This document shows positions 10,102 to 20,835 of a DNA stretch of 31,632 nt, piece after piece. Under the pieces are notes generated by a model. That model was not told the DNA's origin, ran no database searches, and worked only from the letters and a program-made list of their open reading frames with translations. The position numbers and the translations under genes are program-made. This DNA is from Chara braunii (lineage: Eukaryota; Streptophyta; Charophyceae; Charales; Characeae). The stretch spans positions 684,453 to 716,084 of the forward strand of contig BFEA01000133.1 of NCBI GenBank assembly GCA_003427395.1, written 5' to 3'. Position 1 is the stretch's first letter. Each line of letters starts with the position of its first letter.

Positions 10102-10611
10102 CCCTTAGACTTGCCACAGGAGATTTCAATTCAGACCTGGAACTCCACCCCCACTATCCTAAAATCCTTGGCACACCTCTTTTTCTCACTTCCGAGTCCC
10201 CATCCCACTCCGATCAGGAAGTCGCGTTGGGCGTGAGGTCGGGCGTCACATGACTTTGTTTTGTATCCCTGGTTTGCCGATACCAGAACGACGCTGGCCG
10301 GAGCTGGGGCGTTGCCCTGTAACCTGCAAATGGTAGGAGTTTTAGGCCTTGTAGAGAAATCTGGGGATTTGCTGAGGGAGGAAAGCAATCTAGTGACGAA
10401 TTGGGGGGGTTGCCTTGACAACCTATGGGACCAAGGATAGTCTAGGTGGCGAGAACAGGTCAGTTATGGTTGACGTTGGTTAGGATGGCATTGTGTCTGA
10501 GATGTCATATCCTGGTACAGGAAGAGGTAGGAGTTGTTCTAGGATTAGGAGGCTAGATTTGCTGAGATAGCATAGTCTTCTAATTTTTTTACATACTAAT
10601 CATCATCATCA

Positions 10612-10726
10612 TGTAAGATAAGATGGCTGATCCTGTCGGTACTCCGGGTCGAATTGCCCGGCCTCTTTAAATTTTATATAAATGATTCTGTTCGGTTGAA
10701 AAAAAAAAAAAAAAAAAAAAAAAAAA
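10612..10726 (+). mobile_element. 3' end of a third LINE (plus strand) with poly(A)
   Basis: GGCTGAT, then CCGGG ... CCCGGCCTC, then an AT-rich stretch and A28 match in order the last 100 bp of LINE B (29220-29323) and, reversed, of LINE A (11595-11700). Only this 3' end is recognised. The G-rich, frame-poor 10,255-10,600 may be its 3' UTR, but similarity to the other UTRs is not visible. The element's 5' limit is unknown. Confidence 0.65.
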
Positions 10727-10791
10727 NNNNNNNNNNNNNNNNNNNNNNNNNNNNNNNNNNNNNNNNNNNNNNNNNNNNNNNNNNNNNNNNN
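10727..10791. other. Assembly gap (65 N) inside a poly(A) tract
   Basis: The N run is flanked by A28 on the left (10699-10726) and A39 on the right (10792-10830). Reads through it probably failed; the true tail length is unknown. Poly-Lys or poly-Phe frames across it are artefacts. Confidence 0.95.
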
Positions 10792-10830
<39 letters not shown>

Positions 10831-10831
<1 letters not shown>

Positions 10832-11594
10832 GAAACAAAGCTTTGATCGTGATTGCAGTTGTATACATTCTTGGAAGTGGTAGTGTGAGTGTGCCCTCGG
10901 TGATGGCATCTCAACCTCGTGGCCAAGTTGTCAGATTCGAAAAAGAGAACAGAAGGGGGAAGAAACGGGCACACGGATCCGGCCGTGAAAATGGTTGGAT
11001 ACATTCCCCTTAGTACCAGTGTGATGAGTGTTACAATCCTCTGACAAAACACAACTTGAACAGATCACGGACGATTTGAGCAATTTACTGATTCCCTAAC
11101 GAGGCAGGGGACTTATAAGAAATACACGAGCAAGAAAAAAAAGAAAACAGTAACATCCAGAATGTGATCACCTTACCGGTGAGGTGCATTCTGTGGAGGA
11201 AGACTCTGAGCACGGCCTCCAAGATTACCCTACCCGACATCATTGCAGTAGAGATAGTATTTTATTTTTTTCCTTTTTCTTTCACTCGCGGGCAATATAA
11301 AAATCTGATTTATGGGACAGTGCCGCCCCTGTCTCCGACCCCCGAAAAGTTCGGGTACTGGCCAAGACATCGTAATTTCCCAACACTAGCGGAGGTACTG
11401 GTGGTTTAATGAAAACCCCATTATTATAACTTGCAGAAAGATGATAATGAGATCAGGGTCCTCACAATTCAACCCGGTATCGCACCGGACGTGAGTTTAG
11501 AGTCAGACCAACCTGGCTTGCAGAAAAGCAGCGCTGACCATATTAATCCTATTGTCCGACCAGATCAACCCTGCGAGGGCCGAATATTAATTCC
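10831..11594. other. No gene seen
   Basis: About 760 bp between two LINE tails, with short frames of no recognisable family. Its left boundary is the insertion site of the plus-strand LINE and its right boundary that of LINE A. Confidence 0.55.
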
Positions 11595-11739
11595 TTTTTT
11601 TTTTTTTTTTTTTTTTAATAAAACAAGCCTAATGCCCAAGGCTGATATTACCAATGAGAAGATTGAGGCCGGGGTCCTCCCAGTCTACTCGGAGTGACCG
11701 AACCGAACATGTTGAGAATCGGGCTCAGCGTCCCTCATA

Positions 11740-11784
11740 TGATGATAATGCTGATGATAATGCTGATGAGGATGATGATGATGA
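11740..11784. repeat. GAT-rich trinucleotide microsatellite in LINE A 3' UTR
   Basis: GATGATAATGCT units followed by (GAT)n. It lies between the end of LINE A ORF2 and its poly(A) end. CTGATGAG occurs here by repetition and is not a ribozyme core (no GAAAC partner). Confidence 0.8.
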
Positions 11785-14438
11785 ACTTCTGCTTGGTTCA
11801 ATGATGACCACTACTAAGAACACCACTTTTTAATCTGGGACTAAGACGGCCCAGAGGACAAGGTCCCGGTCCTACAGGCACACTCCTGTTAGCCCACCGC
11901 GACCTTACTTAACCGAGTGCCCTGGTTAGCACTATGAACCACCTCATCACTATCTAATCTCTATTAGGGACGACATCCAAAACCCACTTGGAGATCACCA
12001 GACCTCTTTGAGAATATACCGCTCCCGGTTTGTTGCTCTTGGCCCAGGTACAAAGAAACCAGTGAAGTTGATGGCGGCTCCCTTTCCCTGATTTCGCCTT
12101 CCTCCTCCAGACGACCCAGATGGCGTGTTTCAGGCCCCGTTTGATTTGCCTTTTTTGTCTCCACATCTGAGAAGGGGCGTTTTTGGAATCTCGACCTGTT
12201 TTTGTCCAACCAGATCGTTTCGCAGATTAGTCCTATGACTACGTGCGCAACATAACCCCAACCAGTGTTGCTTTTGACATTCTCTGGCAAAAATCCCAAC
12301 AATGTCCACCGTTCGTTCCATTCCACCCCCTCACCTCGAAAGTCCCTCTAGTGATTTGCCCACCAATTCCATTTTTTTTTTGACGCGGGGCACTCCCACC
12401 ATAAATGCCTAGTAGACTCAAAAGGCCATCTGCATCTTGTGCATGCGAGGTCCACACTCATACCTCTACTTGTTAGCCAGACTGCTGAAGAAGAGACCAT
12501 TAGCGATAGCAGCCACAACAGACCAACCTGTTTGACATTGGGTAGCGAAGCCAGAGTGGTCCACAATCTCTTGAAATCAGGTTCCGCCTCCGAAAGGTCC
12601 CCTTCGCAGACTGCCTGCCAACGTTGGATGGCCACTTGCGCAGGTGATTTGGTCTTGTGCTTGTACTGATTGTAACCCACAGCCACTGTGTAATCATGCA
12701 AGGCTAGAGGTTCCTCCTCTGTGACTTTAGCTGACCAACTCCAAGTTGCTGGGTCGATGCTCTGTTTCAAGAGCGGGCGCCTGCCTACCCAAGAGACTGA
12801 GGGTTGCGGGACTCTTGCTCCGCAACTCCATGACTCGTGTTGCGGCTGGGTTGTCCCATACTTGGACTGTGTCCTCTCCGACCAGGGTCAGCGTGTTCTC
12901 GGGGCCCGAGCACTTCCACCTTTTAATCTTCCTGAACCCGCTCGAAAGTATGCTCAACATTTTTCACAAAACCTCCTCCTCCTCCCTCGCCTGATCAGGC
13001 ACGTACCAAGTGTCTGCTGGGTCTGTACCTTCCGGCCCTAACTTGAAGATCAATATCCAATCCTAGGGGAGAGTGTTGATCAACGCCCTCCAGTGGTTTT
13101 CCACTCCTTGTAAATTTATGAGAACCGCTCTTATCTCCGACAACGGCTTCCACCCCCCCAATATGGATGACCAGAGGTCGGATATCCTCACGATGCCCTT
13201 TAAGACCCAGGCTCTACCGAAGGAGCCCGCTGACCCGTCGGCCATGAACACAACCCCGGTATGATCGGTTAGCGCAGGATTTTCGAACAGCAATTGGTTC
13301 AAGATTTATTCTTTGGTGGATGGTGGATTCTGCAGGTCCAGAGGGAGGCGGTTCCACGCCCGCCTGATGGGTTCTCAAAAACCAGATTTCAACCTCTTCT
13401 TCCGAAGGGAGGGTATGAAGAAGCAGGCCCAAATGTCCTGGGGTCCGCTTAGCTCCAATTCTTTCATTAGGATCCGTTCAGCAAAAGAGACCCAATGTTC
13501 CCCGGTTCCCAAGTTGCTTACCCTGACAAACCAGTTTCTCAACTGGGCTTGGCTCCTCCTGGATGGTCCAACAGACCGAGACCCACTTGTATTCTCGGAA
13601 ATGTAAGAGTGTCAAATGCTACTTTTGACAGAAAATCCTCCGTGCTTGGAGTACGTGGTTTCCAAATGAACCGTGCGATCAGCCTCTTAACTGCCCTAAC
13701 TATCCCTTCCGCAAGCTCATTCACTGTGGACACGAACCACAAAATAGAAATCAGGGCCACATTGGCCACTAGCGCTCTACCTATCAGAGACAGGTGTCAG
13801 GTGTTGCCCCACAACCTCAATTTGGATGCAATCCGTTCCTGCAGCACCAGTCCCTGTGCCGACACATTGATTTGCATGCTAATAAGGACTCCTCAAAACC
13901 TCTCCTCCTCCCTTGCAACCACCCTTTTTATGCCCCATTCGACCTTCAGAACAAACTCAGTAGGTAGCATATACGTGGATTTGTTCCAATTTACCGTTGC
14001 TTTTGACACGTAAAGTATTCACACAAAACGTGTTTTAGAGTAGACTGCGAGGACGCTGTGTTCTCACATATTTCGAACAGGTCGTCCAGCAGAGCCTTGA
14101 CTTTGCACACCTCCCCAGTATGAAGTTGCAGGCCCTTTATGTCTGGGTGTCTGTGGATCCTATTCAATAAAACTTCCAGCTGCAATACAAATACGAGAGG
14201 CGCCAGCGAACAACCCTGGCGCATCGACCTTGAAAGGACGAACGACTCTGACAGATTGTCGTTTATCGTGATTGCTGACGTGGAAAGACAGTACATAGCT
14301 TTGATCTAAGTGCATAAACCCTCCCCGAAACCCATCCACCTCAGGGTGGTGAGGAAAAATGACCACCTCACCTTGTCATAGCCCTTCTCCAAGTCAAGGA
14401 GAAGAATTGCCATGTCCAGCCCCTCACTCTGCACCACT

Positions 14439-14960
14439 CAACAGAAAAATTTCCCAGAATTAAATATTTATTCTATAGTAAAATTACTTTCTAAACTTTA
14501 AATTTTCATTCCATCTTAAAAAATATCATTCCAATTTTAAAATTTTCCGTCTTACTTAAGAACTTTCCTTCCAAGAATGGGGTACCCCTTCTTATTTTAA
14601 CTGCATGCTAGAGATGGAATGAAAGTCTGGATGAGTTCATGAAATATTTTAACTGGACTTTCATTCTAAGTAAGGATATTCAGTCATAAATAAGTTAATC
14701 CAATATAAATTAGAAGATATTTGTTGTAGTAGAATGAAAATTTAACTACAATATTTCATAAACTCGTCCAGACTTCCATTCCATCTTGAACAAATAGATG
14801 TAGTTGGAAGGGAAAACTCATATTTAGACGGGAACTTATCAAATAAAACTGGAAATTTTAGAATTGGACAAACATTGGAATGATAATTTATAAATATGAA
14901 GGATTTTTTTTTTATGGAATGTTTTTTCAACTTTCATTTCTCGCGGGAATTTTTTTGTTG
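14439..14960 (-). mobile_element. CAA-ended MITE, copy L1, in LINE A RT
   Basis: This AT-rich 522-bp non-coding insert has ends CAACAGAAAAATTTCCC and, reversed, CAACAAAAAAATTCCC. It is flanked by CT on both sides (14437-14438 and 14961-14962). Removing it with one CT restores the LINE reading L-E-V-V-Q, matching S-E-V-V in LINE B. It aligns along its length with the reverse complement of 16483-17452, so the two are copies of one family in opposite orientation. No transposase is encoded. The 2-bp non-TA duplication excludes Stowaway; the ends recall but do not match CACTA elements. Confidence 0.85.
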
Positions 14961-16482
14961 CTTCCAATGTCTCGATGACGGTCACAATATTGTTGAAGAT
15001 AAATCTTCCTCTTACGAAGGCACCCAGCTCACCTTCTACTAACTCCGACAGATGCTTTGCAAGCGTGCGCGCCAGTGATTTTGCCAAAATCTAGTATGAC
15101 ACGTTCAGCAGAGAAATTGGGTGCCAATTGCGGACCTCCGCTTTGTCTCCTTTTTTGAAAAGAATGGAGATCACCCCGTGCGTCATACCCTTCCCCAGTT
15201 TGCCCCCCGCTAAGACTTCGTTATACAGGTCCACTAACTTGGGCCCAACAACAGCCCAGTTAGCAGCATAGAATTCCACCGTAAGACCGACGACACTAGG
15301 GGATTTACCCTTTGCCATCGATTTGAGTGTCTGTGTCGTTTCTTCTAGAGTAAGTGGGCGGTCCAGGTCTAACCTTGCAGATGTTTGCAGCTTCACCGTG
15401 GTGTCGTTCCACATGTCCGATGTCTTAGCTAGGTCAGAGACTACCACCTCATTTGACCTTCTGGTGACCAGGACGTCTTCGTAGTATAACCTTGCATATT
15501 GGAGCATTCTCGTAGCCGAACTTGCTGGAGGGGCCGCGAGGTTGAAAGGGTGTCTGGGCTCGACCATCTGCAGATGATTCCTGTGCGGTTGTAGTCTCTG
15601 AAAAGTCTCCTTAGTCATTTTGTCATTGAACTCAATGCCCTTTACTCTACGAATGTCAGACCACATTTTATGTTTTTCCTCTAATACTTGTAAATTGTCT
15701 CATTCCCTCGTGCGTCTTTCCGTCTCCGCCGCCCAAACCATCACTAAGATGGGGTGACCATCCATTCTCTCCTCCTCTTCCTCCACCCTTCGTCGGCACT
15801 CTGACTCTCTTTTGTTTCTCTCTTTCGCCAAAATTCTTGAGATGACATCCATTACGCTTGATGCACTGGCAATGCCACCGTCCAACCATTCTGTTGTGGA
15901 CTCGAAGTGGCCCCGCGTCCGCTCCCAGCTCTGCATATGTTGCGTGACCCATTCATTCACCCCCGGCTCCTCCAACACTTGGCTGTTGAGGCGGAAGAAG
16001 CCTCACCCCCTCGAGGAGTTCGCTGTTAGCCGGATGTCTGAAATCACCGGCTTATGATCAGAGAGAGGGCTGCAACCCAGTCTCACCACTGTAGCCTGCT
16101 CCCTTATTTGTTCACTTACCAAGAAAAAATCTAGGCGCCTTCTTGTTATAGCTTGTGTGTCTCTGACGAGGTTTGAGAAACATGTGTACCCCGGAACACC
16201 CGGGTTCAAAATTGGAAATGGGTCCACCACTTCGAGTTCCGAGCACAGTTCTAGTAGTCACAGTGACTTCACATCCCTTCTGTCCGCATAGGATGACCCG
16301 CTACTTAGAGCATCATCTAGGGATAAGTTTCAGTTCCCTCCTCGGACCAGCCGCTCGACTGGCAGGATGTGCAACATCAATCTTAAGAAAAAACGTGACC
16401 TCTCCCCTGCCCCCGTCGGAGCGTACACCATCATGAACAACCACTCTTCATTTGCCACCAGAACTTTCATCCCGGTGCAGCA

Positions 16483-17452
16483 CAACAAAAAAATTCCCAC
16501 AATAAATGAAAGTTGAAAAAAACATTCAAAAAAAAAAAATCCTTCATATTTATAATTATCATTCCAATGTTCGTCCTATTTTAAAATTTCCAGTTTTATT
16601 TGATAAGTTCCTGTCTAGATATGAGTTTTCCCTTCCAACTACATCTATTTATTCAAGATGGAATGAAAGTTTGGACGAGTTTATGAAATATTTTAACTAA
16701 ATTTTCATTCTAGTACAACAAATACCTTCTAATTTAGATTGAATTAACCTATTTATGATTGAAAATCTTTACTTAGGGTCTCATTAGACACTCCTAAAAA
16801 TGCTGTTTTTAGGATTGCATTGTCGTTGCACGCGATCCTAAATCCGATTTCGAGATCGAAAATGTGAAAACAGCGTTAGAACGAATCCTAAAGAATTTAG
16901 GATTCTCCAGGCAAATTCGTCCTAAATTTTTCAGTAGCCCCCGACCTACTGAAATTTTTAGGATTCCCGCATTTGACGGAGTCGTGGCGACGTGCGCATG
17001 GTACCGTTGTGTTGGACTTCTGGTGCACCCTATTGGCTGAAACCCTGAAGCATGACTTTTTTTCTTTTATTTTTTTCTTTTTAATTACGACTTTTTTTTA
17101 GGACTGGTCCTAAACGATAGTCTTTTAGGAATGCGTGTAACCACGACGCACGAAATCCTAAAAAACCTTTAGGACTGTCCTAAAAATTTTAGGATTCTTT
17201 TAGGAGTGTCTAACGAGACCCTTAGAATGACAATCCAATTAAAATATTTCATGAACTCATCCAGACTTTCATTCCACCTCTAGCATGCAGCCCAAATAAG
17301 AAGGGATACCCTATTCTTGGAATGAAAGTTTGCAACTAAGATGAAAATTTTTAAAATTGGAATAACATTTTTTAAGATGGAATGAAAATTTGAAATTTAG
17401 ATTGTAATTTTACTATAGAATGATTATTTAATTCTGGAAAATTTTTCCATTG
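16483..17452 (+). mobile_element. CAA-ended MITE, copy L2, in LINE A EN, with a nested MITE
   Basis: Ends are CAACAAAAAAATTCCC and, reversed, CAATGGAAAAATTTTCC, flanked by CA on both sides (16481-16482 and 17453-17454). Removing it rejoins C-I-L-L-H in the endonuclease. Without the nested 446-bp element it is about 520 bp, the same as copy L1. Two copies in one host element, with different 2-bp duplications, show independent insertion rather than duplication of a single event. Confidence 0.85.
16776..17221. mobile_element. Nested PIF/Harbinger-type (Tourist-like) MITE with TTA duplication
   Basis: The element is 446 bp and non-coding. Its ends are 24-bp inverted repeats beginning GGGTCTC(A/G)TTAGACAC and differing at one base. 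TTA flanks both ends (16773-16775 and 17222-17224). The sister MITE at 14439-14960 has a single TTA at the same point, so it is a true empty site. A TWA (here TTA) duplication with GG(G)-type ends is the hallmark of PIF/Harbinger MITEs. The interior holds repeated CCTAAA/TTTAGGA words in both orientations, so the whole element can fold back extensively. Confidence 0.92.
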
Positions 17453-17672
17453 CAGGATGCACACTCCACCTCTAGTTCCCTGCGCTGGGGCCCATATCTG
17501 AGGGCCCTCCCACCAAGACGCAATCTCTTTGATCTTTCTGTCGTTCAACTTCGTTTCTTGTAGCATTATGAAGTTTGCTCTGCACTCATGCACCCATGTC
17601 TTCAGACGTCTCCTCTTATCTCTACCACTAGTGTCTCTCAGACCTCAAAAATTTCAGGCCACCATTCTCAAT

Positions 17673-20364
17673 TTATCTGAGCGTTGCTTCCGTGTTCACT
17701 TGGATGCGGGACGGAGTTTGAGTACCAGACTGTGCCTGCCTGCGGCCAGAAGTGCTTGACTTCCTGTTCCGCGAGCTTCCTCGGGATGAACTGACTTGAG
17801 ATGCAGACCTCCACTCTTCTGTCAGTCTTGTTGCCAAAAAAAATGAGTGAAAACCTTCTTCTTGGAGCAGTTTTTCGTTTACCGTGAGTAGGGCCGCTGC
17901 AGAGACCCCAGGGAGAATACGAATGACACTGAGTTTCGTGACATGCTCGTCGTGGATCAGGCTCCAGTGGTACCAACGGATACCAGCCTGTGATAACACC
18001 TTCATCATCTCAGGAGGTATACGTCCGTCCAAGATGGGGAAATACATCTTTCTGTAACCCTCCATTGTTTCCACGATGATGCTGGCCATGGTGGAGTGTG
18101 GGATGAGCCTAACTGGTACATGCTCCCCGTACAACCTTCTGGCGACTTCAAGGATTCGAGACGGTGAAGGGGAGCAGTCCACCTCTGCTGATGCCAGGAG
18201 CAGTTGTCCCTCCACATCTGTTGTCGCCAGAAAAAACACACCACTGTCTGAGTGTGCGCGCAGAATAAGAACCAGTTTTTTTTGAACTGATTCCATTTGG
18301 TTCCTTTCTACAGTTACCGCCCTCCTGTCCCTGTCAGGCAATCTTCTAGACTCGTTTCCTAGTTTGCGGCCCGACCCTGCCGAGCTTTCTACCGATGAGA
18401 AATTTGACTTCCTTGAATCGTCGCGGTTATTATCCTCACACTCACTGCCCCACCTCACTCTCGACTAGGAGGTGATCGAAGTTTTGGATAAATCGTCTCG
18501 CAGTCTTGCGACATTCTGCTGTGATCGTACAGGCTCTAGACCTTCCCCCCCTTCGGCTACCACCTTCCTCTTCTCTAACGAGGGTGAAGTGGTGGTTTGG
18601 TTCCTGCCTCCAGGATCTGGTACCCGCCCCTCTTTGCCTCCAGTTGTCCTCTTTCCACGAACACCAGCGAGAGGAGGAGCCGTTCTGCCTTCTTCTTATT
18701 GAGGAGCCACTCCCATCCCATCTTGGTCCTTCCGATACCTGTGAACTTCTTTCAGGCGGTGGGGGCACCAAATGCATCCAGTCATAGCAATCTGCGGGGT
18801 AGCCCGATTAGGGATGCACCACCTGGTTAAGATCGGCCTTGTACCCAACACCCCGGGGGTGACCTGGCTGCAACTGCTGCTGCTGATGGTAAAAGGCACC
18901 CTCGTCTGGAAGAGCTTGATGTGTAGGGAAATCCTGCCAGCTTGGAGGTGCGGGAGGAGGGGGACCAAAACATCCTCTGTCCACAAGAATCTCTCTGTGT
19001 GAGTAGCTCCCATTCCCTCCTGGCCAGTCCTCTCTCGGTTGCCATGGGGGCATGATGGATGGGTAATGTCCCCTGGCCAGGTCATTCCTCCACACTTGCT
19101 CACTACCCCAATCGTGGGTTGCTCTCTGCCCCTCTAAGCATTGTTTGACTGGTTCCTGCCGCCAGGGGCCGTTATCTCCTCCACTGGGAATGTGACGATA
19201 TTCTGCTTGAACACCTTGTGGCGGCTCTTTGTTGCACTCCCCTTGGGATTGTTGCGCTTGTGCCTGGTGTTGATGGTGCCTCGGGCCTGAGTTGTTCAGG
19301 CTTGGTTGACGCTGGTTGTCTCGTTGATGTGACTGAGTACTTTGCAGAGGCGCGTTTCTCTACGAAGCCTGTGGGGCCGGCCTCTAAGACCGGGCGATAT
19401 CCTCCCCTCCTCCTGCCTCCCCTCCTGATGGTCTCACTTGGCTTTGGATAAACTCCTGAAATGGTGCTTTGTGCCCTCCCTGCCGCACGCCATTGACCCT
19501 GCGGCTTTCATCACTCTGACGACGGGGGCAGCTTTCCTTCGTGTGGTAGTACCACCTGCATCGACGACACCAATCGGTGTAAGGAGATACAATTTCCACT
19601 TTCCACCTTTCCCCCTCAGGAGATTCGATTACCAGGTCATCATCTATTCCGTAACGCGCTTCTGGCGGCATGTCGAACTTCACATTCGTCAGCTTGGGCC
19701 TGTCTCAATCATATTTCTTATTGTGCATTGCGATAACCTCCCCAAAAATCCCCTTGACTGCGCTCAACAGGTAATAGTATGCCTCCAGGGGAACCCTCAG
19801 CTCCATAATCCAGAACTTCGTTGCTGCTTCTTGTATCTGCACGTTCTGCATTTCCTGCTTGGACAGGCGAGGTTTGAACTGGACTATGTACTCCTTCTGT
19901 TCCAGCTTGATCTTCAGTTCACCTTCCCGCAGTAACCACTCTGCGATTTCTTTTGCCTTCGCCACGTAGGAGGCAACATTTGGAACTTCAAACTTTACTC
20001 AACCTTGTTTGACACCTGGATCGAACAATCTTTTGGTTGTCCATCCGTCCTCATATGCTCGTATCAAATCTTCCTTGGCTGATCTAACCAAATTGTGAGC
20101 TTCTCCCTGGAATATAACTAGAACAGACCTCTCCTTTAGGAATTGATCTTTCACCTCGTTAACTAATCCATTCACGACAAATTGTTGCCCTTCCCCGTCT
20201 TCAACCACCTCACCCAAGCATGGGTCATCCGGGCATACCCCCTCGTCGTAACATCTAGTCACTGAAGCCCGTACTCTGGATCGATTCTCGTCAGTATCGA
20301 GGGGATTTGGGTGGTGTTGAGCCTCTACATGGCTGAGAACCCCTGCCATAACGCCTCTCTCCAT
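17673..20364 (-). pseudogene. LINE A ORF1 remnant: RNA-binding protein with CCHC knuckle
   Basis: The frame begins at ATG 20364 (a second ATG at 20349 gives M-A-G-V-L, comparable with M-A-D-V-K in LINE B). The N-terminal domain has C-Y-D-E-G, V-L-V-I-F-x-G-E-A-H and L-I-R-A-Y-E-D-G, then P-N-V-A-S-Y, F-K-P-R-L-S-K, then a zinc knuckle C-R-R-C-R-W-Y-Y-H-T-K-E-S-C (CX2CX4HX4C) near 19570-19530. A Pro/Gln/Gly-rich hinge follows (about 19400-18460), then after one frameshift near 18460-18500 a C-terminal domain of about 150 residues (E-x-Y-R-K-M-Y-F-P-I-L-D-G-R-I). In-frame TGA stops lie at 19999-20001 and 19705-19707; the first replaces an Arg kept in LINE B. Expected role: nucleic-acid chaperone that coats the LINE RNA. 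Confidence 0.85.
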
Positions 20365-20835
20365 CCTTCCCCTGGTCTGGGCTAGCGTCTAGTGTGTCGG
20401 GGAGGACTACTCCTTCCCCTGCTGGATATGCTACCGGCTGAAGTCTTGGGCGGACGGACTGGCTTGCGAGTTACTATGAGGAGACTTATGAATGGTTTAC
20501 CCTGTATGGTTACTGCCATACAGAAAACACCCGTGGGCAATATGTGAAACGGAAGGGGAGATGGGGATTTTCACCTTGACGAATATGAAGTAATACAACG
20601 AGAAGGGATAATCTATCATTACTAGAGTTATACCTTCCCTTCTCCTAACTAGTTGCTTCCGCTGCAGCCGCCGCTGCCAACAGCCGAGTCCTCGACCATA
20701 CTTGTAATTTGCAAACCAATTTGGCACGCACCCAAACCAGTATTGAAAGAACCTGACCTACGGCAGCAGATGCATCAATAGGACCGCTTGGGCTGCTACC
20801 GACTGGCGTTTCCAACCGGGGATTGTCCGGTGACA
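20365..20835 (-). other. Probable LINE A 5' leader, no gene
   Basis: About 470 bp upstream of LINE A ORF1 with only short frames. It connects ORF1 to the 230-bp tandem units. No similarity to the LINE B leader was visible. Confidence 0.4.

Larger units (their letters stand above)
11954..17665 (-). pseudogene. LINE A ORF2 remnant: endonuclease, reverse transcriptase, zf-RVT
   Basis: The start is ATG at 17665, 7 nt after the ORF1 stop, giving M-V-A-(stop)-N-F-(stop)-G-L, clearly a mutated A-W-N-V-R-G-L endonuclease motif. L-Q-E-T-K-L follows (around 17540), then a MITE (16483-17452), then V-Y-A-P-T and P-L-S-D-H-K-P-V (around 16050) closing the endonuclease. About 25 residues are missing next to the MITE junction. 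The RT runs from about 15666: G-K-S-P-S-x-x-G-L, L-L-N-V-S-Y, F-V-R-G-R, then a second MITE (14439-14960), then motif A L-L-D-L-E-K-G-Y-D (Asp kept), R-Q-G-C-S-L-A-P, and L-L-D-D (Ala of xADD changed). The zf-RVT finger C-T-R-C ... H-L-W-W-E-C lies near 12440-12380 and the tail ends at 11954. Stops in the EN/RT frame are at 17654-17656, 17645-17647, 16003-16005, 15700-15702, 15091-15093 and 14306-14308; several frameshifts follow 13990. Not functional. Confidence 0.9.
11595..20364 (-). mobile_element. LINE A: near full-length non-LTR retrotransposon (minus strand)
   Basis: Reading the minus strand from 20364 the order is ORF1 (CCHC knuckle), ORF2 (APE endonuclease, reverse transcriptase, zf-RVT), 3' UTR, a CCGAG ... 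CCCCGG stem-loop and poly(A) (T22 at 11595-11616 on the plus strand). The 5' leader continues upstream of 20364, possibly to the 230-bp tandem units ending at 21288. The element is a pseudo-element: at least eight in-frame stops, several frameshifts, and two MITE insertions. The 3'-flanking bases were compared with the 20.4-22.2 kb region for a target duplication and none was seen. It is a diverged relative of LINE B, which lies head-to-head with it. Confidence 0.9.

Noticed and set aside
10609-11052. Poly-Lys/poly-Phe ORFs across the N gap
   Set aside because: They are translations of poly(A) and N.
14439-17454. A single 3-kb element with 500-bp terminal inverted repeats that captured LINE DNA
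   Set aside because: Each arm has its own inverted ends and its own 2-bp flanking duplication, and the LINE sequence between them continues the outer LINE in order, so these are two separate insertions.
18442-19103. Several overlapping frames on both strands in the LINE A hinge
   Set aside because: Only one minus-strand frame continues the ORF1 frame from 20364; the rest are shadows of a Pro/Gln-rich, GC-rich segment.
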